A DNA stretch of 5,863 bases from JAMXLO01 sp041487355 (lineage in GTDB: Bacteria; Pseudomonadota; Alphaproteobacteria; Acetobacterales; Acetobacteraceae), in contig JBGPND010000285.1 in NCBI GenBank assembly GCA_041487355.1, forward strand, positions 1-5,863, written 5' to 3'. A program made the translations under genes and the position numbers. Positions 1 to 5,815 of the stretch are shown here, one piece after another; position 1 is the first letter of the stretch, and each line of letters starts with the position of its first letter. The notes below the pieces were generated by a model. It made no database searches and was not told the origin of the DNA. It worked only from the letters and a program-made list of their open reading frames with translations.

Positions 1-822
1 ATTTCGGCCGCATGGATCGATCTCTGGGAGGATCGCGACATCCGCTGTGCCATCCTGACGGGTGCCGGCGACAGGCATTTCTGCGGCGGACACAATCTGG
101 CGCCGCGTGAGAATATCACCGAGGAAGAGCGCGAATATCTGCGCACCCAGCGTGTCTTCTGGCCGCTCGCCGGAACGGTGCACGGCCAGAAGACCGGCGT
201 CGACGGACGCATGGGCGACCATTATCCGCGCGTGTGGAAGCCTGTCATCGGGGCGGTGAACGGCTGGGCTGCGGGTGCCGGTCTCTACATCCTGCTGTCG
301 TCAACCGACATCCGCATCGCGAGCGCCGAACATGCGCGATTCAAGTTCTCGTTGATTTCGCAGGGCTGGCTGGGTCATGGGCCGGGCGCGAGCCTGCTCG
401 CCCGCCAACTCCGCTACGCCGATGCAATGAAAATCCTGCTGACCGACGAACCGTTCGACGCGCAGGAAGCCTTGCGGATCGGCCTGGTCAACGAAGTCGT
501 CCCGCATGCGCAACTGATGGAGCGCGCCGAAAAAATCGCCCGCCACATCGTCACTCTGCCGCCGGTTGCCGTGCGCATGATGAAGGAGTTTGTCGTGCGT
601 TTCGGCGACTTGCCGATGGACCAGGCTTGGCACGTGCAGACGCTGATCAACTCGCTGCTGATCCAGGTGACGACGGACGGCGAGGAGGGACGCCAGGCGT
701 TCAACGAGAAGCGCCCGCCGAATTTCTCCGGTGCCCTGCGCCGTCGCGGCGAAGCCTGGGAGGAGCCGTCGGAGGAGGATGCCGCACGGCTCGATGAGGC
801 GTATCGGAGCGGGGAGTTCTGA
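1..822 (+). CDS. Crotonase-fold (enoyl-CoA hydratase/isomerase family) protein, 5' end missing
   Basis: The frame is open from base 1 to a TGA at 820-822, giving 273 visible residues; the true start lies outside the window. Family marks are the first oxyanion-hole loop CGGHNL (visible residues 28-33), the second loop GWAAGAG (88-94), the strand SSTDIRIAS (100-108) and the segment EALRIGLVNEVVP (156-168). In rat mitochondrial enoyl-CoA hydratase the two catalytic glutamates (Glu144, Glu164) follow the second loop; here the aligned positions are Tyr96 and Leu118, so ordinary hydratase chemistry is doubtful although CoA-thioester binding looks intact. The stretch between the two loops (about 35-78) is longer than in short hydratases, and the C-terminus carries an acidic tail (EEPSEEDAARLDEA). 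The internal GTG at 178 is not a credible start because the fold begins upstream of it. The gene converges on the CoA-transferase gene and probably acts with it on an acyl-CoA; the substrate is unknown. Confidence 0.9.
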   Translation: MSAAWIDLWEDRDIRCAILTGAGDRHFCGGHNLAPRENITEEEREYLRTQRVFWPLAGTVHGQKTGVDGRMGDHYPRVWKPVIGAVNGWAAGAGLYILLSSTDIRIASAEHARFKFSLISQGWLGHGPGASLLARQLRYADAMKILLTDEPFDAQEALRIGLVNEVVPHAQLMERAEKIARHIVTLPPVAVRMMKEFVVRFGDLPMDQAWHVQTLINSLLIQVTTDGEEGRQAFNEKRPPNFSGALRRRGEAWEEPSEEDAARLDEAYRSGEF

Positions 823-833
823 GCAGGATCCCA

Positions 834-948
834 CTGTCATTGCGAGGAGCGCAGCGACGCGGCAATCTCGCGGGTGGTGCGCAACAACCTCGAGATTGCT
901 TCGCCCCGCGGGTCAAGTCCGGGGGCATGCTTCGGCTCGCAATGACAG
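834..948. repeat. Nested inverted (palindromic) intergenic repeat, REP/MITE-like
   Basis: The outer arms are a perfect 13-bp inverted repeat, CTGTCATTGCGAG at 834-846 and CTCGCAATGACAG at 936-948. Inside lies a second perfect pair, GCAATCTCG at 862-870 and CGAGATTGC at 891-899. The element starts 11 nt after the upstream crotonase stop and ends 3 nt before the stop codon of the convergent CoA-transferase gene, filling the gap between them. From general knowledge, elements with this TCATTGCGAG end are dispersed in many alphaproteobacterial genomes; I cannot count copies here. In RNA from either strand it would fold into a long branched hairpin, so it could end or stabilise both converging transcripts, but no U-tract is seen. 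Confidence 0.8.
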
Positions 949-951
949 GTG

Positions 952-3123
952 CTACCCCAGTGCGCCCGATAGGCGCAGCGTATCGATCTCGTCGCGCGAC
1001 AGGTTGAGCACGTCGCGCAGGACCGCGTCGGTGTCCGCGCCGAGCCCCGGGGCGGTGCCGGATCGCCGGCCGAAACTGGCACGCCACGGCAGACCTGCCA
1101 GAAGACCAGCGCCATGCGCTTCCCAGAACCCGCGCTCCCGCAAGTGGCTGCTTGTGACAAGGTCCGTGGAACTTGCAAGCGAAGCCGCCGGGATGCCGGC
1201 ACGCAGCAACCTGGCGGCGGCAGTCTCCGCGCTCTGCGGGCGGAACCACGCTGCCAGCGCATCGTCGATCGCAGCCACCATTTTCATGCGCTCGCCGAAC
1301 CCGAGACCTGCCATCTGCGTCAATGCAGGAACCATGGAGCACAGGCTTCGCCATTCCTCGTCACTCCGCACGGCGACGCTGATCCAGTCATCGTCTCCGG
1401 CGCAGCGATACGCGCCATGCGGAACGTAGCGGCTGCACCGATTCCCCTGCGGCCTCGGCGGAGCACCAAGCTGCGTCGCCAGCAGCGGTTCGGCCATCGT
1501 CCACAGCATCGCCTCGATCATCGAGAAATCGATCCGCGCCGCACCACCCTCGCGCCGCCGATGCCACAGCGCGGCCGCGGTGATGAACGCGAGCATCAGG
1601 CCGCACATCGGATCAAGCCAGGCGAAGCCGATCCGCGGCGGAATCTCGGGATGGCGGTTGAGTCCGGCGAAACCGGCATAGCATTGCAGCAGCGTGCCAT
1701 AGGCGACGGCCTGCGACTCCGGTCCCGTTCGGCCGAGCCCCGATGCCGAGACGTAGATCAGCTTGGGATTGATCGTCCGAAGCGACTCTGCCCCAAGGCC
1801 CAGCCTGTCCATCACGCCTGTCGCGAAGTTTTCCACCAGCACGTCCGATCGGGCGGCCAACGCGCGTGCGAGGTCGACGGCCTCCTGCTGCTTCAGGTCA
1901 AGCACGATTCCCCGCTTTGCCTGACCGAGAACCGTGTGAAGCTCGGAGGCCCGGCCAGGGTCGCCACGGCCTGGTGCCTCGACCTTGATGACCTCGGCGC
2001 CCATCGCAGCGAGGTAGCGCGTCGTTGTCGGACCCGCGATGACCCAACTGAAGTCCAGCACGCGTATGCCGGAAAGCGGCAGCGGTCCCGATGCACCGGG
2101 CGCAGCCCGATCGCTCCGCGCGTCGGTCAGCCCGAACGGCGACCCCGGCGCCTTGACGGTGCGGCCACCGACAGCGACCCCCCGATAAAAGCCGCGATGT
2201 TCAAGCTGTAACGAGTCAAGCTGTTCCACCGGCTCGCACAATGGAAAACTCGGCACATGCGCTTCCTGCGCCGTATCGGCAATCCACTGCTTGCCGTGCT
2301 GGCGGCTCCAAGCGGACATCAGCGCATGCAGCGCATCCCAGTTGGCGACCCGATCGGGCTTGGTGCGGAAACGCGGATCGTTGCCCCACTCGGGTGAGCC
2401 CATCGCGGCGAGCCAGGACGCCCACTGACGATCCTCGCGCGGCGAGATCGCGGCGTAGCCGTCGCGCGCCGGCAGGATGCAGACCGTCGCCCCGTTGCCG
2501 TCTGTCAGACGCTTGCGCGACCGGCTCCTGCCGGCGAGCCCGGCGTTGGTCAGTTCGGCCATGGCCAGCGTTGCCAATGCTTCCTGGATCGAAACGTCGA
2601 TCACGGCGCCGGGTTCGCCCGCCTGCGCCGCATGCATGCCGGCACACGCGGCGGCGATCCCGCCGATGAAGGCCGACTGTTCGCCGACCGGACGGATCGG
2701 CGCTTCCGCCAGATCGTCCACCTGGCCGGTCAGCAGCCGGGCGATGCCGCTGCCGAAGAACAGTGTGAGGTCGCTCGCCGGATCGTCCGCCTGCGGTCCG
2801 GTCTGGCCGAATGGCGAGATGAAGACGAGCGCCGCCGCCGCATTGAAACGGCGAATTCCAGCGGCATCGCGATGGCGGGCACGAAGCTCGGCCGGGCTGC
2901 CCTGGCAGACGATCAGGTTGGCCGTCGCAAGCGCATCGTGTGCCGCAGCGGAACGATCGGTCAGGATCGTCTTGCCGTGGTTGAGGTACTCCGCCAGCGG
3001 CGTCGACGTGTCGGGATCGATACAGGCGACGTCGGCGCCGACATCGGCAAGCAGACGTCCGCACACGGCGGCGGCTAGGCCCTGGCCGATCTGAACCACA
3101 CGGAAGCCCTTCAGCAATGACAT
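952..3123 (-). CDS. Tandem-domain family III CoA-transferase (CaiB/BaiF type)
   Basis: The product has 723 residues, close to twice the roughly 400 of usual CaiB/BaiF enzymes, and contains two family III units in tandem. Unit 1 (about 5-345) opens with GFRVVQIGQGLAAAVCGRLL and has VIDVSIQEAL at 174-183. Unit 2 (about 350-715) opens with SGIRVLDFSWVIAGP and has the CoA-binding run VIKVEAPGRGDPGR (378-391) and IDFSMIEAML (531-540). Each unit has its own small C-terminal subdomain (about 230-320 and 580-670). These enzymes pass CoA between carboxylic acids through an aspartyl thioester. Asp504 in AWLDPMCG fits the catalytic Asp of unit 2; at the matching place unit 1 has Glu148 (VGEQSAFIGG) and its CoA-binding stretch is shortened (about 35-52), so unit 1 is probably structural or specialised. 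The frame stays open upstream to 3534, but the ATG at 3123 fits the domain start, follows purine-rich AGGAGCGGGA, and avoids overlap with the lipoprotein gene. An in-frame ATG ten codons upstream (3153) is possible. Donor and acceptor acids are unknown. Confidence 0.9.
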   Translation of the reverse strand: MSLLKGFRVVQIGQGLAAAVCGRLLADVGADVACIDPDTSTPLAEYLNHGKTILTDRSAAAHDALATANLIVCQGSPAELRARHRDAAGIRRFNAAAALVFISPFGQTGPQADDPASDLTLFFGSGIARLLTGQVDDLAEAPIRPVGEQSAFIGGIAAACAGMHAAQAGEPGAVIDVSIQEALATLAMAELTNAGLAGRSRSRKRLTDGNGATVCILPARDGYAAISPREDRQWASWLAAMGSPEWGNDPRFRTKPDRVANWDALHALMSAWSRQHGKQWIADTAQEAHVPSFPLCEPVEQLDSLQLEHRGFYRGVAVGGRTVKAPGSPFGLTDARSDRAAPGASGPLPLSGIRVLDFSWVIAGPTTTRYLAAMGAEVIKVEAPGRGDPGRASELHTVLGQAKRGIVLDLKQQEAVDLARALAARSDVLVENFATGVMDRLGLGAESLRTINPKLIYVSASGLGRTGPESQAVAYGTLLQCYAGFAGLNRHPEIPPRIGFAWLDPMCGLMLAFITAAALWHRRREGGAARIDFSMIEAMLWTMAEPLLATQLGAPPRPQGNRCSRYVPHGAYRCAGDDDWISVAVRSDEEWRSLCSMVPALTQMAGLGFGERMKMVAAIDDALAAWFRPQSAETAAARLLRAGIPAASLASSTDLVTSSHLRERGFWEAHGAGLLAGLPWRASFGRRSGTAPGLGADTDAVLRDVLNLSRDEIDTLRLSGALG

Positions 3124-3154
3124 CGCAGTTCCCGCTCCTGCTCCATCCATGGCG
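3118..3154. repeat. 37-bp direct repeat, copy 1, covering the CoA-transferase start
   Basis: This segment matches 4798-4834 in the same orientation at 35 of 37 positions; the differences are C/T at position 7 and T/C at position 29. Its core is GCAGTTCCCGCTCCTGCTCC. Read on the minus strand it holds the ribosome-binding region, the ATG and the second codon (TCA) of the CoA-transferase gene, and similarity stops right after that codon. A shared translation-start motif or a target/recombination duplication would both fit. Confidence 0.85.
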
Positions 3155-3363
3155 CATCTGTCCGCCCGCACCCACCAAGGCCCACGGACACAAGAGATCG
3201 GCACACGATAGCATACGCCTGCGCTACGAGGTGGACGGCCAATCGCGCGGCTCAGGCCTACTCTCTGTAACGTTCCAGAAAGGCTGTGCCGCATATCACT
3301 CGATCCAAGCCCGCACCGCGGACTGCTGACGGGCTGGCTGCGCCATTCGACCGGAGGTTGCAT
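3124..3363. other. Divergent intergenic region between CoA-transferase and lipoprotein operon
   Basis: These 240 bp separate the start of the minus-strand CoA-transferase from the start of the plus-strand lipoprotein operon and should hold promoters for both. I see no convincing pair of -35 and -10 boxes. A weak AT-richer patch around 3205-3220 (GATAGCATACG) could be a minus-strand -10 region. The short open frames across this stretch have no family resemblance and I do not call them genes. Confidence 0.4.
3353..3357 (+). promoter_or_regulatory. Ribosome-binding site of the first lipoprotein gene
   Basis: GGAGG lies 6 nt before the ATG at 3364. It selects that start over the earlier in-frame ATG at 3286, which would put 26 extra residues ahead of the lipoprotein signal peptide, and over the ATG at 3370, which is 12 nt away. 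Confidence 0.75.
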
Positions 3364-4098
3364 ATGCAGATGAGATACCCCGCTATCTGCTCGACCACGC
3401 TGATGGCGTTGGCCATGGCCGGATGTTCGCAACCGGCCGTCGCTCCGAAAGCTCCCGCATTCCAAGAAAGCGCCGTAACGGTAAGAGACTGGGATACGGC
3501 AGCTCAGCATATTGCAGCGGAGCTGACCGCGCATGGGTTCCTACCCGATCCGCTTAATCCCCAATCCCTGCCAGTTCCCGCGCAGCGCTACCCCCTCTTT
3601 GTGCAAGTCATCGCACCCGATTCGACTTTCCTTCGCGAAATGCGGGAGGCTTTGCAAAGCGAGATTTTAAGACGCGGCGGTATTTTGTCGCGTTCTCCTG
3701 CCAGCGCAATGGTCGTAAACTTGGACGTGGACGTGATCCGGTGGGGTGCACGTGATCGGAATCCCGGCGGGTTCGCCACTGCTGCAGGACTGGCAACCGG
3801 CACGGGCATCTTGTTGGCGAACGCGGCGCCGCTCACACCGGCAGCAGGGTTCGGGATTGCGGTAGGCGCTGGGCTGGCGGCCGATGTGCTCCTGTCGCTC
3901 ACTCCGTCGACGGACACCGAAGCCGTTTGGGAAGCTTCGATTTTGTCACAGGATCAAGTGCTGTTGGACGTGAGAGCACCGCTTTACATCCCGGCTTCTG
4001 ACAGTCGGCTCTATTGGAGCAGAACGAGGCTCAGTCCGACTGTCTCACTGAAGCCACCGACAACCACATACGCTAAGAACCTGCATTACGTGCCCTGA
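3364..4098 (+). CDS. Putative outer-membrane lipoprotein, TraT-like layout
   Basis: This 244-residue protein starts with a short lipoprotein signal peptide: charged MQMR, a hydrophobic run, then AMAGC with Cys21 as the lipidation site. Ser at +2 rather than Asp suggests sorting to the outer membrane. Residues 78-127 alternate strand and helix (PLFVQVIAP, REMREALQSEILRRGG, AMVVNLDVDVIRWG). Two Gly/Ala-rich hydrophobic segments follow (about 136-155 and 160-178), with glycine-zipper-like spacing in GFGIAVGAGLAADV. The order of Cys-lipid, strand-helix-strand domain, paired Gly/Ala segments and polar tail, and the length, recall the F-plasmid surface-exclusion protein TraT, but I see no strong sequence identity, so this is only an architectural analogy. 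It is followed after 29 nt by a second lipoprotein gene, suggesting an operon and a shared envelope role. Codon use is less GC-biased than in the flanking catabolic genes. Confidence 0.8.
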   Translation: MQMRYPAICSTTLMALAMAGCSQPAVAPKAPAFQESAVTVRDWDTAAQHIAAELTAHGFLPDPLNPQSLPVPAQRYPLFVQVIAPDSTFLREMREALQSEILRRGGILSRSPASAMVVNLDVDVIRWGARDRNPGGFATAAGLATGTGILLANAAPLTPAAGFGIAVGAGLAADVLLSLTPSTDTEAVWEASILSQDQVLLDVRAPLYIPASDSRLYWSRTRLSPTVSLKPPTTTYAKNLHYVP

Positions 4099-4127
4099 AG
4101 CCGAACACAAGCCGTCCAGGTGAAGAC

Positions 4128-4709
4128 ATGAGTCTCGCAGTCCGTCTTGGTGTCGCGGTTGTAACCCTGTTGTGGCTTGGTGGCTGTGAGCAGCCATACA
4201 TTGGTGCCGCTTCGAGTTCTGTCACTGCGGGATCGGGGCCACTTGTGGGAGGTGATTTGGGTGAAAGAACGTATAGGGCAGTTGACCGAATGCTGGATGC
4301 CGATCCCGCGTTGATGACGTCGGGCGCATCACTGGTTGTAGGATCGATCGCCGACATCCAAGACGTCAACAGGGCAACGCCTTTCGGGAACATCATCGCC
4401 GAGCTGATTCGCACTCGCCTCGTTCAGCGTGGAGTGCCGGTGACCGAATTGCGCCTCCGCTCCTCAGTCTTACTTGATCGGACCCAAGGGGAGTTGATGT
4501 TGGCGCGCGATCGTCGTGCCTTGGTTCCCGCTCCAAGTGCGACACACATCGTGACGGGCACGTATGCGGTTGCAAGTGGTAAGGTATATGTCAGCCTAAA
4601 AATAATCTCGAATTCAGACGCCCGCATTACCTGTGCCGCAGACTTCTCTGTCCCGCGGTATGGTGATGCGGACGCTTTGCTGGTCGGTTCGCCAACGGCT
4701 TATCGCTGA
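4128..4709 (+). CDS. FlgO-domain outer-membrane lipoprotein
   Basis: The product has 193 residues. Residues 1-20 form a lipoprotein signal ending in the lipobox LGGC (Cys20 lipidated, Glu at +2, favouring the outer membrane). Residues about 48-177 read like the FlgO domain: VVGSIADIQDVN (70-81), ATPFGNIIAELI (83-94), VPVTELRLRSS (103-113), GELMLARDRRAL (121-132), HIVTGTYAV (140-148) and VYVSLKII (153-160). In Vibrio, FlgO is an outer-membrane lipoprotein of the flagellar apparatus; no flagellar gene is visible here, so a more general envelope role with its upstream partner is likely and I give no gene symbol. The ATG at 4128 is preceded by AGGTGAAG and sits 29 nt after the upstream stop. The 3' half is AT-richer than the neighbours; by hand count 4561-4620 is about 42% GC against about 68% for 5281-5340. 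Confidence 0.82.
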   Translation: MSLAVRLGVAVVTLLWLGGCEQPYIGAASSSVTAGSGPLVGGDLGERTYRAVDRMLDADPALMTSGASLVVGSIADIQDVNRATPFGNIIAELIRTRLVQRGVPVTELRLRSSVLLDRTQGELMLARDRRALVPAPSATHIVTGTYAVASGKVYVSLKIISNSDARITCAADFSVPRYGDADALLVGSPTAYR

Positions 4710-4749
4710 TCGAAGATCGCAGCGTGTGCCGGCCGCGCTTCTTGCGGCC
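4704..4749 (+). terminator. Possible hairpins after the lipoprotein operon
   Basis: Two hairpins lie at the end of the lipoprotein operon. The first overlaps the stop codon: CGCTGATC (4704-4711), triloop GAA, then GATC-GC-AGCG (4715-4724) with a 2-nt bulge. The second is GGCCGC (4731-4736), a 7-nt loop, and GCGGCC (4744-4749). No T-run follows, so this is not a textbook intrinsic terminator. Confidence 0.3.
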
Positions 4750-4797
4750 ATGGGGGAATGGTCCAGGCCGGCCACCCGCGCTCGGATGATCTATCCC

Positions 4798-4834
4798 TGA
4801 CATTGCAGTTCCCGCTCCTGCTCCACCCATGGCG
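4798..4834. repeat. 37-bp direct repeat, copy 2, upstream of the second crotonase gene
   Basis: This copy matches 3118-3154 at 35 of 37 positions in the same orientation. Read on the minus strand it again carries a purine-rich SD-like stretch followed by ATG-TCA (ATG complement at 4801-4803), but the 58-codon frame that follows (to 4627) resembles no CoA-transferase or other family and runs into the FlgO-type gene. It looks like a start region without its gene. An imperfect inverted repeat unique to this copy, GCAGTTCC (4805-4812) against GGAACTTGC (4834-4842), straddles its end and may be chance. Confidence 0.85.
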
Positions 4835-4932
4835 GAACTTGCGTGTCCGTGCCCCATCTGTGGCAGGATGCATTCCGCATCCAAGCCCGGCGCGACCATC
4901 GCGCCGCCTCGGCCGCCGCGGCAATGCGCCTT

Positions 4933-4940
4933 GGGAGGAG
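4933..4940 (+). promoter_or_regulatory. Ribosome-binding site of the second crotonase gene
   Basis: GGGAGGAG lies just before the ATG at 4944, with the GGAGG core 5 nt from the start codon. It fixes the start there rather than at the earlier in-frame ATG at 4758, which would add 62 residues with no family resemblance. Confidence 0.85.
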
Positions 4941-4943
4941 ACG

Positions 4944-5717
4944 ATGGCCTACGAACATATCCTGGTGGACACCGAAGACGGCGTGGGGATTGTGACACTC
5001 AACCGTCCCGACAAGCTCAACGCCATGAACCGGAAACTTGGCAGCGAACTGCATGACGCGGTGAAGCGGCTGGACGCCGACGATGCGATCGGCTGCATCG
5101 TCATCACCGGCGCCGGGACGCGGGCATTTTCGGCCGGCGGCGATATCCACGAACAACGCGAGGACGATCGCCGCTACACGCAGGAGGAACTGGACAAGCT
5201 ACGTGGTGGCCGCAACAGCTACGACATCGGCACCTGCGCAAAGCCGACGATCGGCATGATGAATGGCCTCGCCTATGGCGGCGCGGCGGTGCTGGCCTCT
5301 TCGTTCGACATGCGTGTGGGTTGCGAGGACTCCCGCTTCCGTTTCCTTGCCGCCGCCTATGGCCGGATCAACAGCACCTGGACGCTGCCCAACCAGGTCG
5401 GCTGGCCGATCGCCAAGGAGCTACTGTTCACCGCGCGCATCGTCGAAGCGGAGGAGGCCTGGCGCATCGGCCTGCTGAACCATCTGGTGCCGCGCGAGCA
5501 ACTGCGGACGAAGACCATGGAGATCGCCGGCATGATCGCGGGCAATCACCGTGGCGCGGTGATGGGCGTCAAGGCGCTGCTGCTGAAGCAGAAGGGGCAG
5601 AACCTCGAGCAGCAATGGACGGAGGAGCACGAGTACACGAGCCACGTCCTGCGTGGCGCCAAGGCCGAGGACGCATTCCCCGAATTCATTGCCCGCAGGG
5701 GAAGGCCCCTGGGCTGA
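4944..5717 (+). CDS. Crotonase-fold (enoyl-CoA hydratase/isomerase family) protein, complete
   Basis: The product has 257 residues, the normal length for the family, and starts with the typical strand pattern HILVDTEDGVGIVTLNRPDK and LNAMN (5-29). The first oxyanion-hole loop is FSAGGDI (62-68) and the second is MNGLAYGGAAV (106-116). The segment EEAWRIGLLNHLVP (170-183) and the helical C-terminus complete the fold. The positions of the two catalytic glutamates of classical hydratase are Val116 and Ala136, so neither general acid nor base is present; isomerase, hydrolase, lyase or other crotonase chemistry, using different residues, is more likely than simple hydration. The gene follows 234 bp of non-coding DNA that includes repeat copy 2 and converges on the tRNA gene 15 nt downstream. 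It probably belongs with the CoA-transferase and the other crotonase in one acyl-CoA pathway; substrate unknown. Confidence 0.9.
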   Translation: MAYEHILVDTEDGVGIVTLNRPDKLNAMNRKLGSELHDAVKRLDADDAIGCIVITGAGTRAFSAGGDIHEQREDDRRYTQEELDKLRGGRNSYDIGTCAKPTIGMMNGLAYGGAAVLASSFDMRVGCEDSRFRFLAAAYGRINSTWTLPNQVGWPIAKELLFTARIVEAEEAWRIGLLNHLVPREQLRTKTMEIAGMIAGNHRGAVMGVKALLLKQKGQNLEQQWTEEHEYTSHVLRGAKAEDAFPEFIARRGRPLG

Positions 5718-5723
5718 AGACTG

Positions 5724-5815
5724 GCGGGACGGTGGTGGAGCTGAGGGGACTCGAACCCCTGGCCTCCTCATTGCGAACGAGGCGCTCTCCCAACTGAGCT
5801 ACAGCCCCGTCCCGC
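5724..5815. repeat. 9-bp inverted repeat flanking the tRNA gene
   Basis: GCGGGACGG at 5724-5732 is the exact reverse complement of CCGTCCCGC at 5807-5815. The left arm abuts the encoded CCA and the right arm overlaps the first two bases of the tRNA. In the precursor RNA the 5' leader and 3' trailer could pair, extending the acceptor stem beyond the unpaired ACCA end; this could affect end processing or act as a stop for transcripts arriving from the crotonase gene. Confidence 0.6.
5733..5808 (-). tRNA. tRNA-Ala (anticodon CGC)
   Basis: On the minus strand 76 nt fold as a full cloverleaf: acceptor stem GGGGCTG with CAGCTCC, D-arm GCTC/GAGC, anticodon stem CCTCG/TGAGG with loop TTCGCAA, a 5-nt variable loop, T-arm AGGGG-TTCGAAT-CCCCT, discriminator A and an encoded CCA. 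The anticodon CGC (complement at 5773-5775) reads the alanine codon GCG. The acceptor stem has the G3-U70 wobble that alanyl-tRNA synthetase recognises, which supports the identity independently. The gene points towards the crotonase gene and ends 15 nt from its stop. I see no clear promoter in the 55 bases left upstream of it (5809-5863). Confidence 0.96.

Noticed and set aside
1114..2211. A long plus-strand open frame (365 codons) opposite the CoA-transferase gene.
   Set aside because: It lies wholly antisense to a gene with clear family motifs, is Arg/Pro-rich with no fold-like pattern, and is explained by GC-rich codon bias.
3117..3329. Plus-strand frame of 70 codons containing QFPLLLHPWR, a string also found in frame at copy 2.
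   Set aside because: The shared peptide is just the 37-bp DNA repeat read on the plus strand; the rest of the two frames is unrelated and there is no ribosome-binding site.
3124..3534. Upstream extension of the CoA-transferase frame by 137 codons.
   Set aside because: The extension has no family resemblance, would overlap the start of the oppositely oriented lipoprotein gene, and the domain begins right at the ATG at 3123.
4627..4803. Minus-strand frame starting at the ATG of repeat copy 2 (58 codons).
   Set aside because: It is basic and low in hydrophobic residues, matches no family, and overlaps the 3' end of the FlgO-type gene; only the start region is shared with the CoA-transferase gene.
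3303..4889. A second shared word, ATCCAAGCCCG, at 3303-3313 and 4879-4889.
   Set aside because: An 11-base match is expected by chance in a window this long, and its offset from the 37-bp repeat differs between copies (185 against 81 bases), so it does not extend the duplication.
4758..4943. Earlier start for the second crotonase at the in-frame ATG at 4758.
   Set aside because: The extra 62 residues are unlike the family, and a strong ribosome-binding site sits just before the ATG at 4944.
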